Assembly: GCA_035472475.1 (NCBI GenBank)
Contig: DATIPA010000023.1
Span: 1-25,785 of the forward strand
Length of the DNA stretch: 25,785 bases
Source: JAFAXD01 sp035472475
GTDB taxonomy: Bacteria > Pseudomonadota > Alphaproteobacteria > Rhizobiales > Xanthobacteraceae
Direction: 5' to 3'
The position numbers were made by a program, and so were the translations under genes. The stretch's first letter is position 1, and every line of letters begins with the position of its first letter. Shown here one piece after another: positions 1 to 6,986 of this stretch. The notes beneath the pieces are model-generated. The model was given only the letters and a program-made list of their open reading frames with translations. It ran no database searches and was not told the DNA's origin.

Positions 1-2
1 CC

Positions 3-1016
3 TGGGCCGACGCCGGCCTGTTTCGCATGCCGTTTCCCGAAGAGTATGGTGGACTGGGCAGCAATATCGTCGATATGGCGATCATTTCAGAAGAGCTCGC
101 ATGCCCGAGCGCCGATCTGGTCATGGCCTTCGGCGGCAGTATGTTTTGTGGCCTCAATCTGTTGCGTAACGGTAGCGAAGAACAGAAGCGCCATTTTCTG
201 CCGAAGCTGCTCGCTGGCGACATCAGGATGACGATTTCAATATCGGAACCAGACGCCGGCTCCGACGTCGGTGCCATGCGCACGCAGGCGCGCCGCGACC
301 GTGATCATTACGTCATCAACGGGCAGAAGATTTGGCAGACCGGGGCCGGTGCCAAGAACAACTATATCAACGTCTATGCAAAAACCGACCCGAAGGCACA
401 TTACCGCGCCGGTATGTCGCTGTTCCTGGTCGACGGCAGCTCGCCCGGACTCGAAATACGCAAGCTCGACATGCTCGGACGGCGCGCCGTTGGCACATAC
501 GAACTGTTCTTTAACGACGTGCGGGTGCCGGCCGACCATTTGGTCGGGGCCGAGAACAAGGGCTGGGACTGCGTTCTCTCCGGCCTGCAGTCCGAGCGCG
601 TATTTGCGGCTGCCTGCGATTGCGGTAGCGCGCGCGGCGTTTTTGAACTCGCGTTGCAATATGCGAGCGAACGCAAGCAGTTTGGCCGCGCGATCGGAAC
701 GTTCCAGGCGGTCGCCCATATGTTGGCCGACATGCAGACCGAGGTCGAAGCCGCATGGGCGCTGACACTTCGTGCCGCGTCGCTGGTCGCCGCCGGGAAG
801 GACGCGCTGCGCGAAATCACCATGGCCAAACTGTTTGCATCGGAGACCTACGTCAAAGCGGCGAATACCGGCATGCAGATCTTCGGCGGCTTCGGCTACA
901 GCATGGAATTCGACATGCAGCGGCACTATCGCGACGCGCGCGCTGCGACGATCGCGGCTGGCACCTCGCAGATCCAGCGCAACTTGCTAGCCGGGTTGAT
1001 GGGGTTGAAGGTGTAG
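3..1016 (+). CDS. Acyl-CoA dehydrogenase, 5'-truncated by window edge
   Basis: FAD-dependent alpha,beta-dehydrogenation of an acyl-CoA thioester. The reading frame is open from base 3, and the residues before the first ATG (base 27) already read as acyl-CoA dehydrogenase sequence (WADAGLFR then MPFPEEYGG), so the N-terminal helical part is missing. Visible family marks are ISEPDAGSDVG (FAD/substrate-loop region), WQTGAGAKNNY, the ASERKQFG helix, and the C-terminal QIFGGFGY and HYRDARAATIAAGTSQIQR block. The catalytic glutamate of the medium-chain type (YEGTS) is alanine here (IAAGTS). A glutamate in LQSERVFAAA sits where isovaleryl-CoA and long-chain enzymes carry theirs, so the enzyme is probably active and of that subtype. 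It converges on the SDR gene, with a hairpin between the two stops. Its place next to a hydroxycinnamoyl-CoA lyase suggests an aromatic or branched acyl-CoA, but the substrate is unknown. Confidence 0.93.
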   Translation, partial: WADAGLFRMPFPEEYGGLGSNIVDMAIISEELACPSADLVMAFGGSMFCGLNLLRNGSEEQKRHFLPKLLAGDIRMTISISEPDAGSDVGAMRTQARRDRDHYVINGQKIWQTGAGAKNNYINVYAKTDPKAHYRAGMSLFLVDGSSPGLEIRKLDMLGRRAVGTYELFFNDVRVPADHLVGAENKGWDCVLSGLQSERVFAAACDCGSARGVFELALQYASERKQFGRAIGTFQAVAHMLADMQTEVEAAWALTLRAASLVAAGKDALREITMAKLFASETYVKAANTGMQIFGGFGYSMEFDMQRHYRDARAATIAAGTSQIQRNLLAGLMGLKV

Positions 1017-1038
1017 CGGATCGTCGGCTGACGATCCG
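1017..1038. terminator. Perfect 9-bp stem-loop between convergent stop codons
   Basis: CGGATCGTC (1017-1025), loop GGCT, GACGATCCG (1030-1038). The hairpin fits almost exactly between the TAG of the acyl-CoA dehydrogenase (1014-1016) and the complementary TAG of the SDR gene (1042-1044). There is no T-run on either side. It could act as a bidirectional mRNA-end or stabilising structure rather than a canonical intrinsic terminator. Confidence 0.5.
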
Positions 1039-1041
1039 GCG

Positions 1042-1821
1042 CTACGGCAACGGCCCTTTGTGTACCAATCCGCCGTCGACGCTCACGATCGTGCCGCTCG
1101 TGTAGGAGGAAAGATCCGACGCCAGGAAAACCACGGTGGCGGCGATCTCGTCGACTGTTGCGGGCCGGCCGAACGGCATGTGTTTGAAGCTTTCATGCCA
1201 GCGGCTCTCGTCGCCGGCTTTGGCGGCGCGCTGGCGCGCCAGATACTCGACGCGCTCGGTGGCGACCGGCCCCGGATTGACGCCGACAACGCGCACGCCG
1301 AAATCGGGGCTGGTGCCGCCGATGGCGCGCGTGAATGCCATCAGGGCGGCGTTGCCCATCGAGCCTGCGATGTAGCCATAGGTCAGCTTTTCGCCGCCCG
1401 CGCCGATGATGTTGATGATGACCCCGCGCTGGCGCGCCTTCATGCGCGCGAGGTAGAGCCTGGTGAAGTCAACATGCGCATAGATTTTGAGGTCCCAGCC
1501 GAATCGCCATGCCTTTTCATCCACATCCTCGATCGTCCCGCCTGGGATTGCCCCGGCGTTGTTGACGACAATGTCGACATCCGGAAAGGTCTCGAACACC
1601 TTGCGCCGCGCCGCCGGGTCGGACAGGTCGGCCGCCATGGTCTCAACGTTGACCTGGGCCGATTTGCGAATGGCATCGGCTTCGTTGGCAAGCAGATCGC
1701 CGGAGCGCGCCACGAGTCGCGGGTGCACGCCCTCGCCGGCGAACCATTTGGCGATCCCAAGTCCGATGCCTTTGGAGGCGCCGGTAATCAGCACGCTGCG
1801 CCCGGTCAGTTTAAGGTCCAT
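1042..1821 (-). CDS. SDR-fold oxidoreductase with degenerate catalytic tetrad
   Basis: A 259-residue short-chain dehydrogenase/reductase-fold protein. The Rossmann signature ITGASKGIG (12-20), the NNAG motif (87-90), NPGPVATER and the C-terminal GTIVSVDGG block are intact, so NAD(P) binding is likely. The classical Asn-Ser-Tyr-Lys tetrad is not. The region normally reading N-[SS]-x-Y-x3-K reads INIIGAGG, then YIAGSMGNAAL. The lysine position is Asn157, the residue four before it is Gly153, the serine position is Gly140 and the Asn position is Asp110. Tyr150 lies nearby but out of register. The protein may be a divergent SDR subfamily with different chemistry or a non-catalytic paralogue. The start is ATG 1821, preceded by GGGAAG. 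It lies 57 bp downstream of the hydratase/lyase and is probably co-transcribed with it. Confidence 0.88.
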   Translation of the reverse strand: MDLKLTGRSVLITGASKGIGLGIAKWFAGEGVHPRLVARSGDLLANEADAIRKSAQVNVETMAADLSDPAARRKVFETFPDVDIVVNNAGAIPGGTIEDVDEKAWRFGWDLKIYAHVDFTRLYLARMKARQRGVIINIIGAGGEKLTYGYIAGSMGNAALMAFTRAIGGTSPDFGVRVVGVNPGPVATERVEYLARQRAAKAGDESRWHESFKHMPFGRPATVDEIAATVVFLASDLSSYTSGTIVSVDGGLVHKGPLP

Positions 1822-1878
1822 GGCAAGTCACTTCCCAAGGGAGGATGTCGAAACAAGAGTGGGGACGGCCTGTGAGGC

Positions 1879-2736
1879 TCAATCGCGCCGATAGTTCTTT
1901 AGCCCGGGGCGGAACGACTTCTCATCCAGGAACTGGCTCATGCCCTTCTTCCGGCCTTCTTCCGGGTCGGTTGAGTAGGTCTCCTGCGCTTTGGCGTAGA
2001 GGTAGTCCTCGGATTCATCCCAGGTCATGTCCTTGACACGGCGATAGGCGAGCTTGACCGCACTGAGCACGTGCGGGTTCTTCTCCATGAGCTTCTTGGC
2101 AATCTCCTCGGTGCGTTCGCGCAGCCGTTCCCGCGGCACCGCCTCATTGACGAGCCGCATGGCGGCCGCCTTGCGCCCGTCGAAGGTCTCGCCGGTCATC
2201 AGATAGTAGAGCGCGTCGGCCGGCATCATCTTCTCAGCGACGGCGCGTGTCACGTTGCCGGCCGGGATGATGCCCCAGTTGATCTCCGAGAGGCCGAAGG
2301 TTGCGTCTTCCGCCGCAATCGCGATGTCGCAGGAGACGAGTGGCGTGAACCCGCCGCCGAAGCACCAGCCGTTGACCATGGCAATGGTCGGCTTTGGAAA
2401 GAACCGCAGCCGCCGCCACTGCCAGGCCATCGAGTCACGGCGCACCCGCATCGCCTCGACCGGCGTCGCACTGTCGATTTCGCGAAAATACTCTTTGAGG
2501 TCCATTCCGGCCGTGAAGGCTTCGCCCGCCCCGGTGAGCACCAGGATCTCGCAGCGATCGTCGATCTCGAGCGCATCAAGCACCTCGAGCATTTCGCGAT
2601 TGAGCGCCGGGCTCATCGCGTTGCGCTTCTCCGGGCGGTTGAGGAATACCCAGGCGATCCGATCCTTGAATTCGACCTTGACGTTGTTGCCGCCCGGTGT
2701 GGGCTTGGCTTCGCCGGAGCGTTCTTGGACGGCCAT
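1879..2736 (-). CDS. p-Hydroxycinnamoyl-CoA hydratase/lyase (feruloyl-CoA type)
   Basis: A 285-residue crotonase-fold enzyme that hydrates feruloyl-, caffeoyl- or p-coumaroyl-CoA and retro-aldol cleaves it to the aromatic aldehyde plus acetyl-CoA. It follows the Pseudomonas HCHL/Ech pattern closely: LNRPEKRNAMSP (32-43), TGAGEAFTAGMDLKEYF (68-84), MVNGWCFGGGF (120-130), GLSEINWG (148-155) and EDYLYAK (243-249). Glu151 and Tyr245 correspond to catalytic Glu143 and Tyr239 of the P. fluorescens enzyme. The Ser123 position is Thr131 here. The start at ATG 2736 is chosen because AGGAAG lies just upstream; a farther ATG at 2781 would add 15 residues with no family similarity. The gene is divergent from the DUF308 gene. 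No feruloyl-CoA synthetase or vanillin dehydrogenase is in the window. Confidence 0.9.
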   Translation of the reverse strand: MAVQERSGEAKPTPGGNNVKVEFKDRIAWVFLNRPEKRNAMSPALNREMLEVLDALEIDDRCEILVLTGAGEAFTAGMDLKEYFREIDSATPVEAMRVRRDSMAWQWRRLRFFPKPTIAMVNGWCFGGGFTPLVSCDIAIAAEDATFGLSEINWGIIPAGNVTRAVAEKMMPADALYYLMTGETFDGRKAAAMRLVNEAVPRERLRERTEEIAKKLMEKNPHVLSAVKLAYRRVKDMTWDESEDYLYAKAQETYSTDPEEGRKKGMSQFLDEKSFRPGLKNYRRD

Positions 2737-2837
2737 GGGCTCTTCCTGGCGTTTCCTGGGACTTTGTTGGAGGCGTATCATCGGGCAGAATAAGAACGGC
2801 GAGCAAGTCCTATCGCGCCATACGGGGAGGTGAGGTC

Positions 2838-3395
2838 ATGAGCGAGATTTCGGTGCTGGATGTCCGTGTTCCGGCGGAGATCATCCACAATTGGGGCTGG
2901 TTCCTGGCCTTTGGCCTCGGTCTTGTACTGCTGGGGGTTCTGGCAATCGTGCGTTCGGTGGCCGCGACCGTCGTGTCGATGCTGTTCTTCGGGTGGCTGC
3001 TGGTGATCGCCGCCGGCATCGAGATCGTGCAGCTCATCATGGTCGGCAAATGGGCCGGCCAGTTCCAACACGTGCTCGCGGCGGTTTTGTTCGGCGTCGT
3101 CGGCGTGCTGATGGTGTGGCGTCCGGTGGTGACGGCCGAAATCGTCACCTTGCTGATGGGCGCTTTCTTCCTGGTGGCCGGCCTATTTCAGCTCATCGAG
3201 CCGTTCTGGATCGGGCTGCCGGGCTGGGGCTGGCACGTCCTCAACGGGGCGATCACACTCATCCTGGGCATTCTGGTGCTGGCGCAATGGCCGGTCTCCG
3301 GACTGTGGGTGATCGGAATGTTCGTCGGCATTGAGCTGATCTTTTACGGGGGCGCGTGGGTGGCGCTGTCACTCAGCCTGCGGAACATGGCGTAG
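2838..3395 (+). CDS. HdeD/DUF308-family integral membrane protein
   Basis: A 185-residue, very hydrophobic protein with about six predicted membrane helices (roughly 19-38, 42-68, 76-95, 98-121, 132-150, 153-180), mostly Leu/Val/Gly-rich and separated by very short loops. The helix-pair pattern (LGVLAIVRS, GWLLVIAAGIEIVQ, GVLMVWRP, GAFFLVAGLFQLI, GILVLAQWP) is that of the DUF308/HdeD family. E. coli HdeD is linked to acid resistance; the biochemical function of the family is not established. The start is ATG 2838, with the strong SD GGGGAGG at 2824-2830. The gene stands alone between catabolic genes and may help the membrane tolerate aromatic-acid stress, which is inference only. Its stop is 9 bp from the convergent monooxygenase-like gene. 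Confidence 0.85.
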   Translation: MSEISVLDVRVPAEIIHNWGWFLAFGLGLVLLGVLAIVRSVAATVVSMLFFGWLLVIAAGIEIVQLIMVGKWAGQFQHVLAAVLFGVVGVLMVWRPVVTAEIVTLLMGAFFLVAGLFQLIEPFWIGLPGWGWHVLNGAITLILGILVLAQWPVSGLWVIGMFVGIELIFYGGAWVALSLSLRNMA

Positions 3396-3404
3396 GCGGC
3401 GAGT

Positions 3405-4619
3405 CTACGGGTCGATCAGCATGCGCGGCGCCCAGACCTTGCCGGGCGCCACACCGAGCAATTCGCGTGCGCATTCCCGCAGGATGCCGGTTGACGTGGT
3501 GGCGTGCTGGGTGCCGGCGTGCATGTCGCGGAAGCAGCGCTGCAGGATGCCATCGCGCAACGCGACACCTCCGCCATAATGATACGCAAACGCGCAGACC
3601 TCGGCGATTGCCGAGGTCGTATAGTTGAGCGCAAGCCGCGCCAGGGTGATCTGGCGCGTGCCGGGCTCGCCGCCACGGTCGAGCGTTGCCTCGATGTCGC
3701 GCCAGCTCTCATAAGCAAAGGCACGCGAGGCGCGCACCTTGGCCTCGGCCAGACCGAATTGTTCGTGAAAGCTTTCGCCACCGCCCTGTTGCGGCAGGAT
3801 CTGGGGCCGGCCGTTCTCCTGGCGTGCGAGCCGCGCGAGTTCGTCGAGGATGCGACGCCCGATGCCGAGCGCGAACCCGGTATGCCCAATGGTGCTTAGC
3901 CCGAAGATGCGGAGCTTGAACAGATTGCCGCCTTGCACCGCGGCATTGGCCGACTGCAGGTGGGTCATTTCTTCCGGGACGTAGACGTTGTCGATTGTGT
4001 AGTCGACCGAGCCGGTAGCCCGCAGTCCGAGCACATCCCAGTTGCCGGTCAGCTTTGCCTGCGCGACCGGCAGGATGAAAATGCGGATGTCAGGAAACCG
4101 GCCGCCAGGGAGCATCCGGGGCGAACCGTTCTCATGCACGACCGCGCCGGTGTGGATGTATTCCGAATGCACCAGCCCGCTGCCGTAGGACCACTTGCCG
4201 GTGAGCCGATAACCGCTGCCCTCGACGTCGGCGCGCCCGTTCGGTGCACCCTGGCCCGCGATCACCGGCATGCGCTGGGCGAACAGTTTGTTGGCCGCGC
4301 CGGATTCGAGATAAGCGGCGGCGGTGCCCATCGCGACCTGCGCAGCCATCAGCACCCAGCCGGTCGAGCCGTCGGAGTAGCTCGTTTGCTCGATCACCTC
4401 GAGGAATTCGACCGGCCCTGTCTCACTCCCGCCGAAGCACCGTGGAATCCACATGCCGAGAAAGCCATTGTCGCGCAGCGCCGCGATGGTCGCATCGGTC
4501 AGCATTCCCTTGGCCTCGCCGCGGGCCGCTTCGCCGGCAAAGAGCGGATGCAGCTCCTTGGCCTTCTCGACCAAGGACGCGCCCTTTGACGCTTCGCGGG
4601 CGATCTCGGCAAGCGCCAT
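3405..4619 (-). CDS. Acyl-CoA dehydrogenase-fold flavin monooxygenase (group D-like)
   Basis: A 404-residue member of the acyl-CoA dehydrogenase superfamily, of the type that includes flavin-dependent monooxygenase oxygenase components (HpaH/C2 of p-hydroxyphenylacetate hydroxylase, HsaA, IacA). Evidence is the N-terminal all-helical segment ending in FLGMWIPRCFGG, the SDGSTGWVLMA segment, a beta domain with LTGKWSYGSG and GLRATGSVDYTIDNVYVPEE, and a C-terminal block with YHYGGGVALRDG and RCFRDMHAGTQH. The last two resemble the C-terminal flavin/substrate motif of group D monooxygenases more than beta-oxidation enzymes, and there is no YEGTS-type catalytic glutamate motif. Such enzymes use reduced FMN/FAD from a separate reductase, and none is visible here. 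The start is ATG 4619. The gene lies 3 bp downstream of the hydroxyacid dehydrogenase gene and is clearly co-transcribed with it. A plain acyl-CoA dehydrogenase remains possible. Confidence 0.82.
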   Translation of the reverse strand: MALAEIAREASKGASLVEKAKELHPLFAGEAARGEAKGMLTDATIAALRDNGFLGMWIPRCFGGSETGPVEFLEVIEQTSYSDGSTGWVLMAAQVAMGTAAAYLESGAANKLFAQRMPVIAGQGAPNGRADVEGSGYRLTGKWSYGSGLVHSEYIHTGAVVHENGSPRMLPGGRFPDIRIFILPVAQAKLTGNWDVLGLRATGSVDYTIDNVYVPEEMTHLQSANAAVQGGNLFKLRIFGLSTIGHTGFALGIGRRILDELARLARQENGRPQILPQQGGGESFHEQFGLAEAKVRASRAFAYESWRDIEATLDRGGEPGTRQITLARLALNYTTSAIAEVCAFAYHYGGGVALRDGILQRCFRDMHAGTQHATTSTGILRECARELLGVAPGKVWAPRMLIDP

Positions 4620-4622
4620 GTC

Positions 4623-5561
4623 TTACTCCTTCCCTCGATTCATTCCGCTGTGACTGACCAGCATGGCGTTGAGCGCTTCCCAATATTTGACCGCGGCGGT
4701 GTGATCGGCGTCGGCACCGACCGCATCGCGAGCGCGCAAGATCAGGTCGCGGCTCGCGCCCGCGAGCGGCGCGTTAATGCCGATATCCTCAGCAAGATCG
4801 GCCGCGATCTTGACGTCCTTGGCCAGCAGGCCGAGCCCGAACTGGGTGCCGAACGTGCGGCTGATCACCTCCTGCTTGAGCGTGTTGGCCGTTGCAAAAT
4901 TTCGGCCGGTCGACTCGTTGAGCACATCGACCATCAGGGCCGGATCGAGGCCGAAGCTCTTCCCGATCACCAGCGCTTCGACGGCCGCCATGAAGCCGGT
5001 GCCCGACACATAATTGTTGAGCGCCTTCATGGCGTGGCCGGCACCTGATCCGCCCACCTCGAACACGCGATGTCCGAGCACCGCCAGGACTGGCCGCACG
5101 CGCTCCAGCGCCGCCTTGTCGTCGGTCCCGACCATCATGACCAGCCGCCCCTGTTCGGCGCCGGTGATGCCGCCGGAAACCGGCGCGTCGATCAGCGTGA
5201 TGCCGCGTTTGGCCAGGATGGCGGAGAGCTCACGGGTGCCGGTAGGTTCCGACGAGGTCATGTCGATGACGACGCTCCCGGCGGCGAGTGACTGTGCCAG
5301 CGCGCCATTCTCTTCCTGCAGGAAGACCTGGCGCATGATCGGCCCGGTTGGCAGCATGGCAATGACAACGTCGGAGCCGCGGCCAAGATCGCCGAGTGAC
5401 GTCGCGGTCCGTGCCTGGTGCGATTGCGTAAAGCGCCGGGCTTTCGCGCGATCGGCGTCGTGCACCGCCAGGTCAAAGCCCGCACGTGCGAGATTGGCCG
5501 CCATCCGGCCGCCCATGGCCCCAATGCCGATGAAGCCTATTCGCGTTTCAGAAGCATCCAT
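4623..5561 (-). CDS. 3-Hydroxyisobutyrate dehydrogenase-family oxidoreductase
   Basis: A 312-residue NAD(P)-dependent beta-hydroxyacid dehydrogenase. The N-terminal Rossmann motif is GFIGIGAMGGRMAANL (9-24). The substrate-binding signature is DAPVSGGITGAEQG (125-138). The catalytic lysine is Lys179 in GAGHAMKALNNY, and a second conserved Lys249 lies in LLAKD. The family includes 3-hydroxyisobutyrate, tartronate-semialdehyde, L-threonate and glyoxylate/succinic-semialdehyde reductases, and sequence alone does not fix the substrate. The start is ATG 5561, preceded by a GAGAG Shine-Dalgarno-like sequence; the longer frame to 5699 adds non-homologous residues. It is the first gene of a two-gene unit with the monooxygenase-like gene and is transcribed divergently from the CMD-family gene across a 158-bp promoter region. 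Confidence 0.9.
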   Translation of the reverse strand: MDASETRIGFIGIGAMGGRMAANLARAGFDLAVHDADRAKARRFTQSHQARTATSLGDLGRGSDVVIAMLPTGPIMRQVFLQEENGALAQSLAAGSVVIDMTSSEPTGTRELSAILAKRGITLIDAPVSGGITGAEQGRLVMMVGTDDKAALERVRPVLAVLGHRVFEVGGSGAGHAMKALNNYVSGTGFMAAVEALVIGKSFGLDPALMVDVLNESTGRNFATANTLKQEVISRTFGTQFGLGLLAKDVKIAADLAEDIGINAPLAGASRDLILRARDAVGADADHTAAVKYWEALNAMLVSHSGMNRGKE

Positions 5562-5719
5562 TGGTCTCTCGCGAAGCGACGCACAGACTTTAACGTATCG
5601 ACGCTGCGCGCAGCATGCCCCATCAGGCTCATCGTCTGGCATTCGGGCTACGTCTGTCCCATCGCGTTGTGACGGCCGATAATGCGCGCGATCCGTCAAT
5701 TATTTCGAGGAGCCACCGG
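5562..5719. promoter_or_regulatory. Divergent promoter region (hydroxyacid dehydrogenase / CMD units)
   Basis: This 158-bp non-coding gap separates two oppositely transcribed units and must contain both promoters. A GATAAT (5678-5683) resembles a -10 element for the plus-strand unit, but no convincing -35 is found at 16-18 bp. No clear operator palindrome is seen. Confidence 0.3.
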
Positions 5720-6268
5720 ATGGCACGCGTCCCCTATGTCGACAACAAGGATTTGCCTGAGCAGTACCGCAACCAGCTCAGCGGCGACGCCAACGTCACG
5801 CGCGCACTTTCCAACAGTCCGCAGCTGGCATTTCTGTCAGGTTCAATGGCGCGTTATATCCGCCACGAAAGTAAGGTTGATCCGCGGCTGCGCGAGCTCG
5901 CCATCATACAAGTCGGTTATTCGGCGCGTTCGGCGTACGAATATACGCACCACATCAAGATCGGCCTTTCGTTCGGCGTGACCGAGGATGATTTGCGCGC
6001 AATTGCCGATGAAACGGCAGGGCGGCCGACCAAGCTCGAGCCGCTCGCCAAATCCGTGCTGCGTGCCGCGCGCGAAATGACCGACGGCATCGCGGTTGCC
6101 GATAAAACCTTCGCGGAGCTGCGTGCCGCCTTCGACAACGCAGTGCTTGTCGACCTCTTGTACACCATTGCGAACTACAACGGCGTCGTGCGGATCCTGG
6201 CCGCGCTTCAAGTTGACATTGAGGATGAGTACAAAATCTATTTGGAGAAGTTTCCATTTGCAGCTTAG
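5720..6268 (+). CDS. Carboxymuconolactone decarboxylase-family protein
   Basis: A 182-residue AhpD/CMD-fold protein. The core motif, DPRLRELAIIQVG (55-67) followed by SAYEYTHHIKIG (71-82), matches the family pattern in which a Glu and tandem His face the active site. The CxxC of AhpD peroxidase-type members is absent, so it is more like the decarboxylase/hydrolase branch. Gamma-carboxymuconolactone decarboxylase itself acts in the protocatechuate ortho pathway, but PcaC is shorter (about 130 residues) and this protein has extra N- and C-terminal segments, so I do not call it PcaC. The start is ATG 5720 with CGAGGAG at 5706-5712. The RraA-type aldolase follows 52 bp later on the same strand, supporting a shared role in a lower aromatic pathway. 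Confidence 0.85.
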   Translation: MARVPYVDNKDLPEQYRNQLSGDANVTRALSNSPQLAFLSGSMARYIRHESKVDPRLRELAIIQVGYSARSAYEYTHHIKIGLSFGVTEDDLRAIADETAGRPTKLEPLAKSVLRAAREMTDGIAVADKTFAELRAAFDNAVLVDLLYTIANYNGVVRILAALQVDIEDEYKIYLEKFPFAA

Positions 6269-6320
6269 AACGAGGACTTCGGCTGTCGTAACTCGCGAAG
6301 AAATGCAGAGGTGAATGCAG

Positions 6321-6983
6321 ATGTCCAATGATCCATTTCTCGGTCGGTTGCGTGTGCTCGACGTCTGCGATCTCTCGGATGCGATTGACGCCCTTGGCAT
6401 GACACCGGCGGTGACCGGGCTGGTCTTGACGAGCGGTGCGCGCCCGATCGCAGGGCGCGCCATCACAGTGCGTATCGGCGCCGGTCCGTCGCCGCCGGGG
6501 GTGACGCGCCATCTCTCTACTGCCGCGGTCGAGGCCGGCGGACCGGACAACGTGATCGTCGTCGAGCAGCGCACCGGCATCGACGCCGCCGGCTGGGGCG
6601 GCATCCTCTCGCGCGCCGCGCAGCATCGCGGCCTTGCGGGCTCGATCGTCGATGGTCTCACCCGCGACGTCGAGGAGGCCAATAAGTTCGGCTATCCGGT
6701 CTATGCGCGCGGCTGCACGGCGCGCACGGCGCGTGGGCGTATTCACGAGGCCGGCTGCCAGGTCACGATCCGGCTGGGCGATGCGATCGTCATGCCTGGA
6801 GACTACGTCGCGGCCGACCGCAGCGGCTGTGTGGTGATTCCAGCGGCGCATATTGCCGACGTGCTGGCGCGCGCTGAGGCGATCCTGGCAAAAAGCGATC
6901 AGATGTCCGCGGCGGTTGATCGCGGCGAACCGGTCTCCAAGGTCATGGGCGCGAGCTACGAGACCATGCTGGAGCGCAAGTAA
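6321..6983 (+). CDS. RraA-family aldolase (4-hydroxy-4-methyl-2-oxoglutarate type)
   Basis: A 220-residue protein of the RraA/class II pyruvate-aldolase family. Members cleave 4-hydroxy-4-methyl- or 4-carboxy-4-hydroxy-2-oxoadipate to pyruvate plus a 2-oxoacid in protocatechuate/gallate meta-cleavage, or decarboxylate oxaloacetate. Key features are GWGGILSRAAQHRG (91-104), GSIVDGLTRD (107-116), whose Arg115-Asp116 correspond to the substrate- and metal-binding Arg-Asp pair of the aldolases, and PVYARGCTART (126-136). Asp116 would hold the Mg2+ via water. The retained Arg-Asp pair argues for an enzyme rather than an RNase E regulator. The start is ATG 6321, spaced 7 bp from AGAGGTG; the ATG at 6315 is too close to that site. 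The stop is only 3 bp from the convergent VOC gene. Confidence 0.88.
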   Translation: MSNDPFLGRLRVLDVCDLSDAIDALGMTPAVTGLVLTSGARPIAGRAITVRIGAGPSPPGVTRHLSTAAVEAGGPDNVIVVEQRTGIDAAGWGGILSRAAQHRGLAGSIVDGLTRDVEEANKFGYPVYARGCTARTARGRIHEAGCQVTIRLGDAIVMPGDYVAADRSGCVVIPAAHIADVLARAEAILAKSDQMSAAVDRGEPVSKVMGASYETMLERK

Positions 6984-6986
6984 TAG

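Noticed and set aside
1060..1875. A 271-codon plus-strand frame opposite the SDR gene, and similar long frames opposite the HCHL, UbiX and acyl-CoA dehydrogenase genes
   Set aside because: Composition is typical of antisense frames, with no recognisable motif and no ribosome site. The opposite strand is a clear gene in each case.
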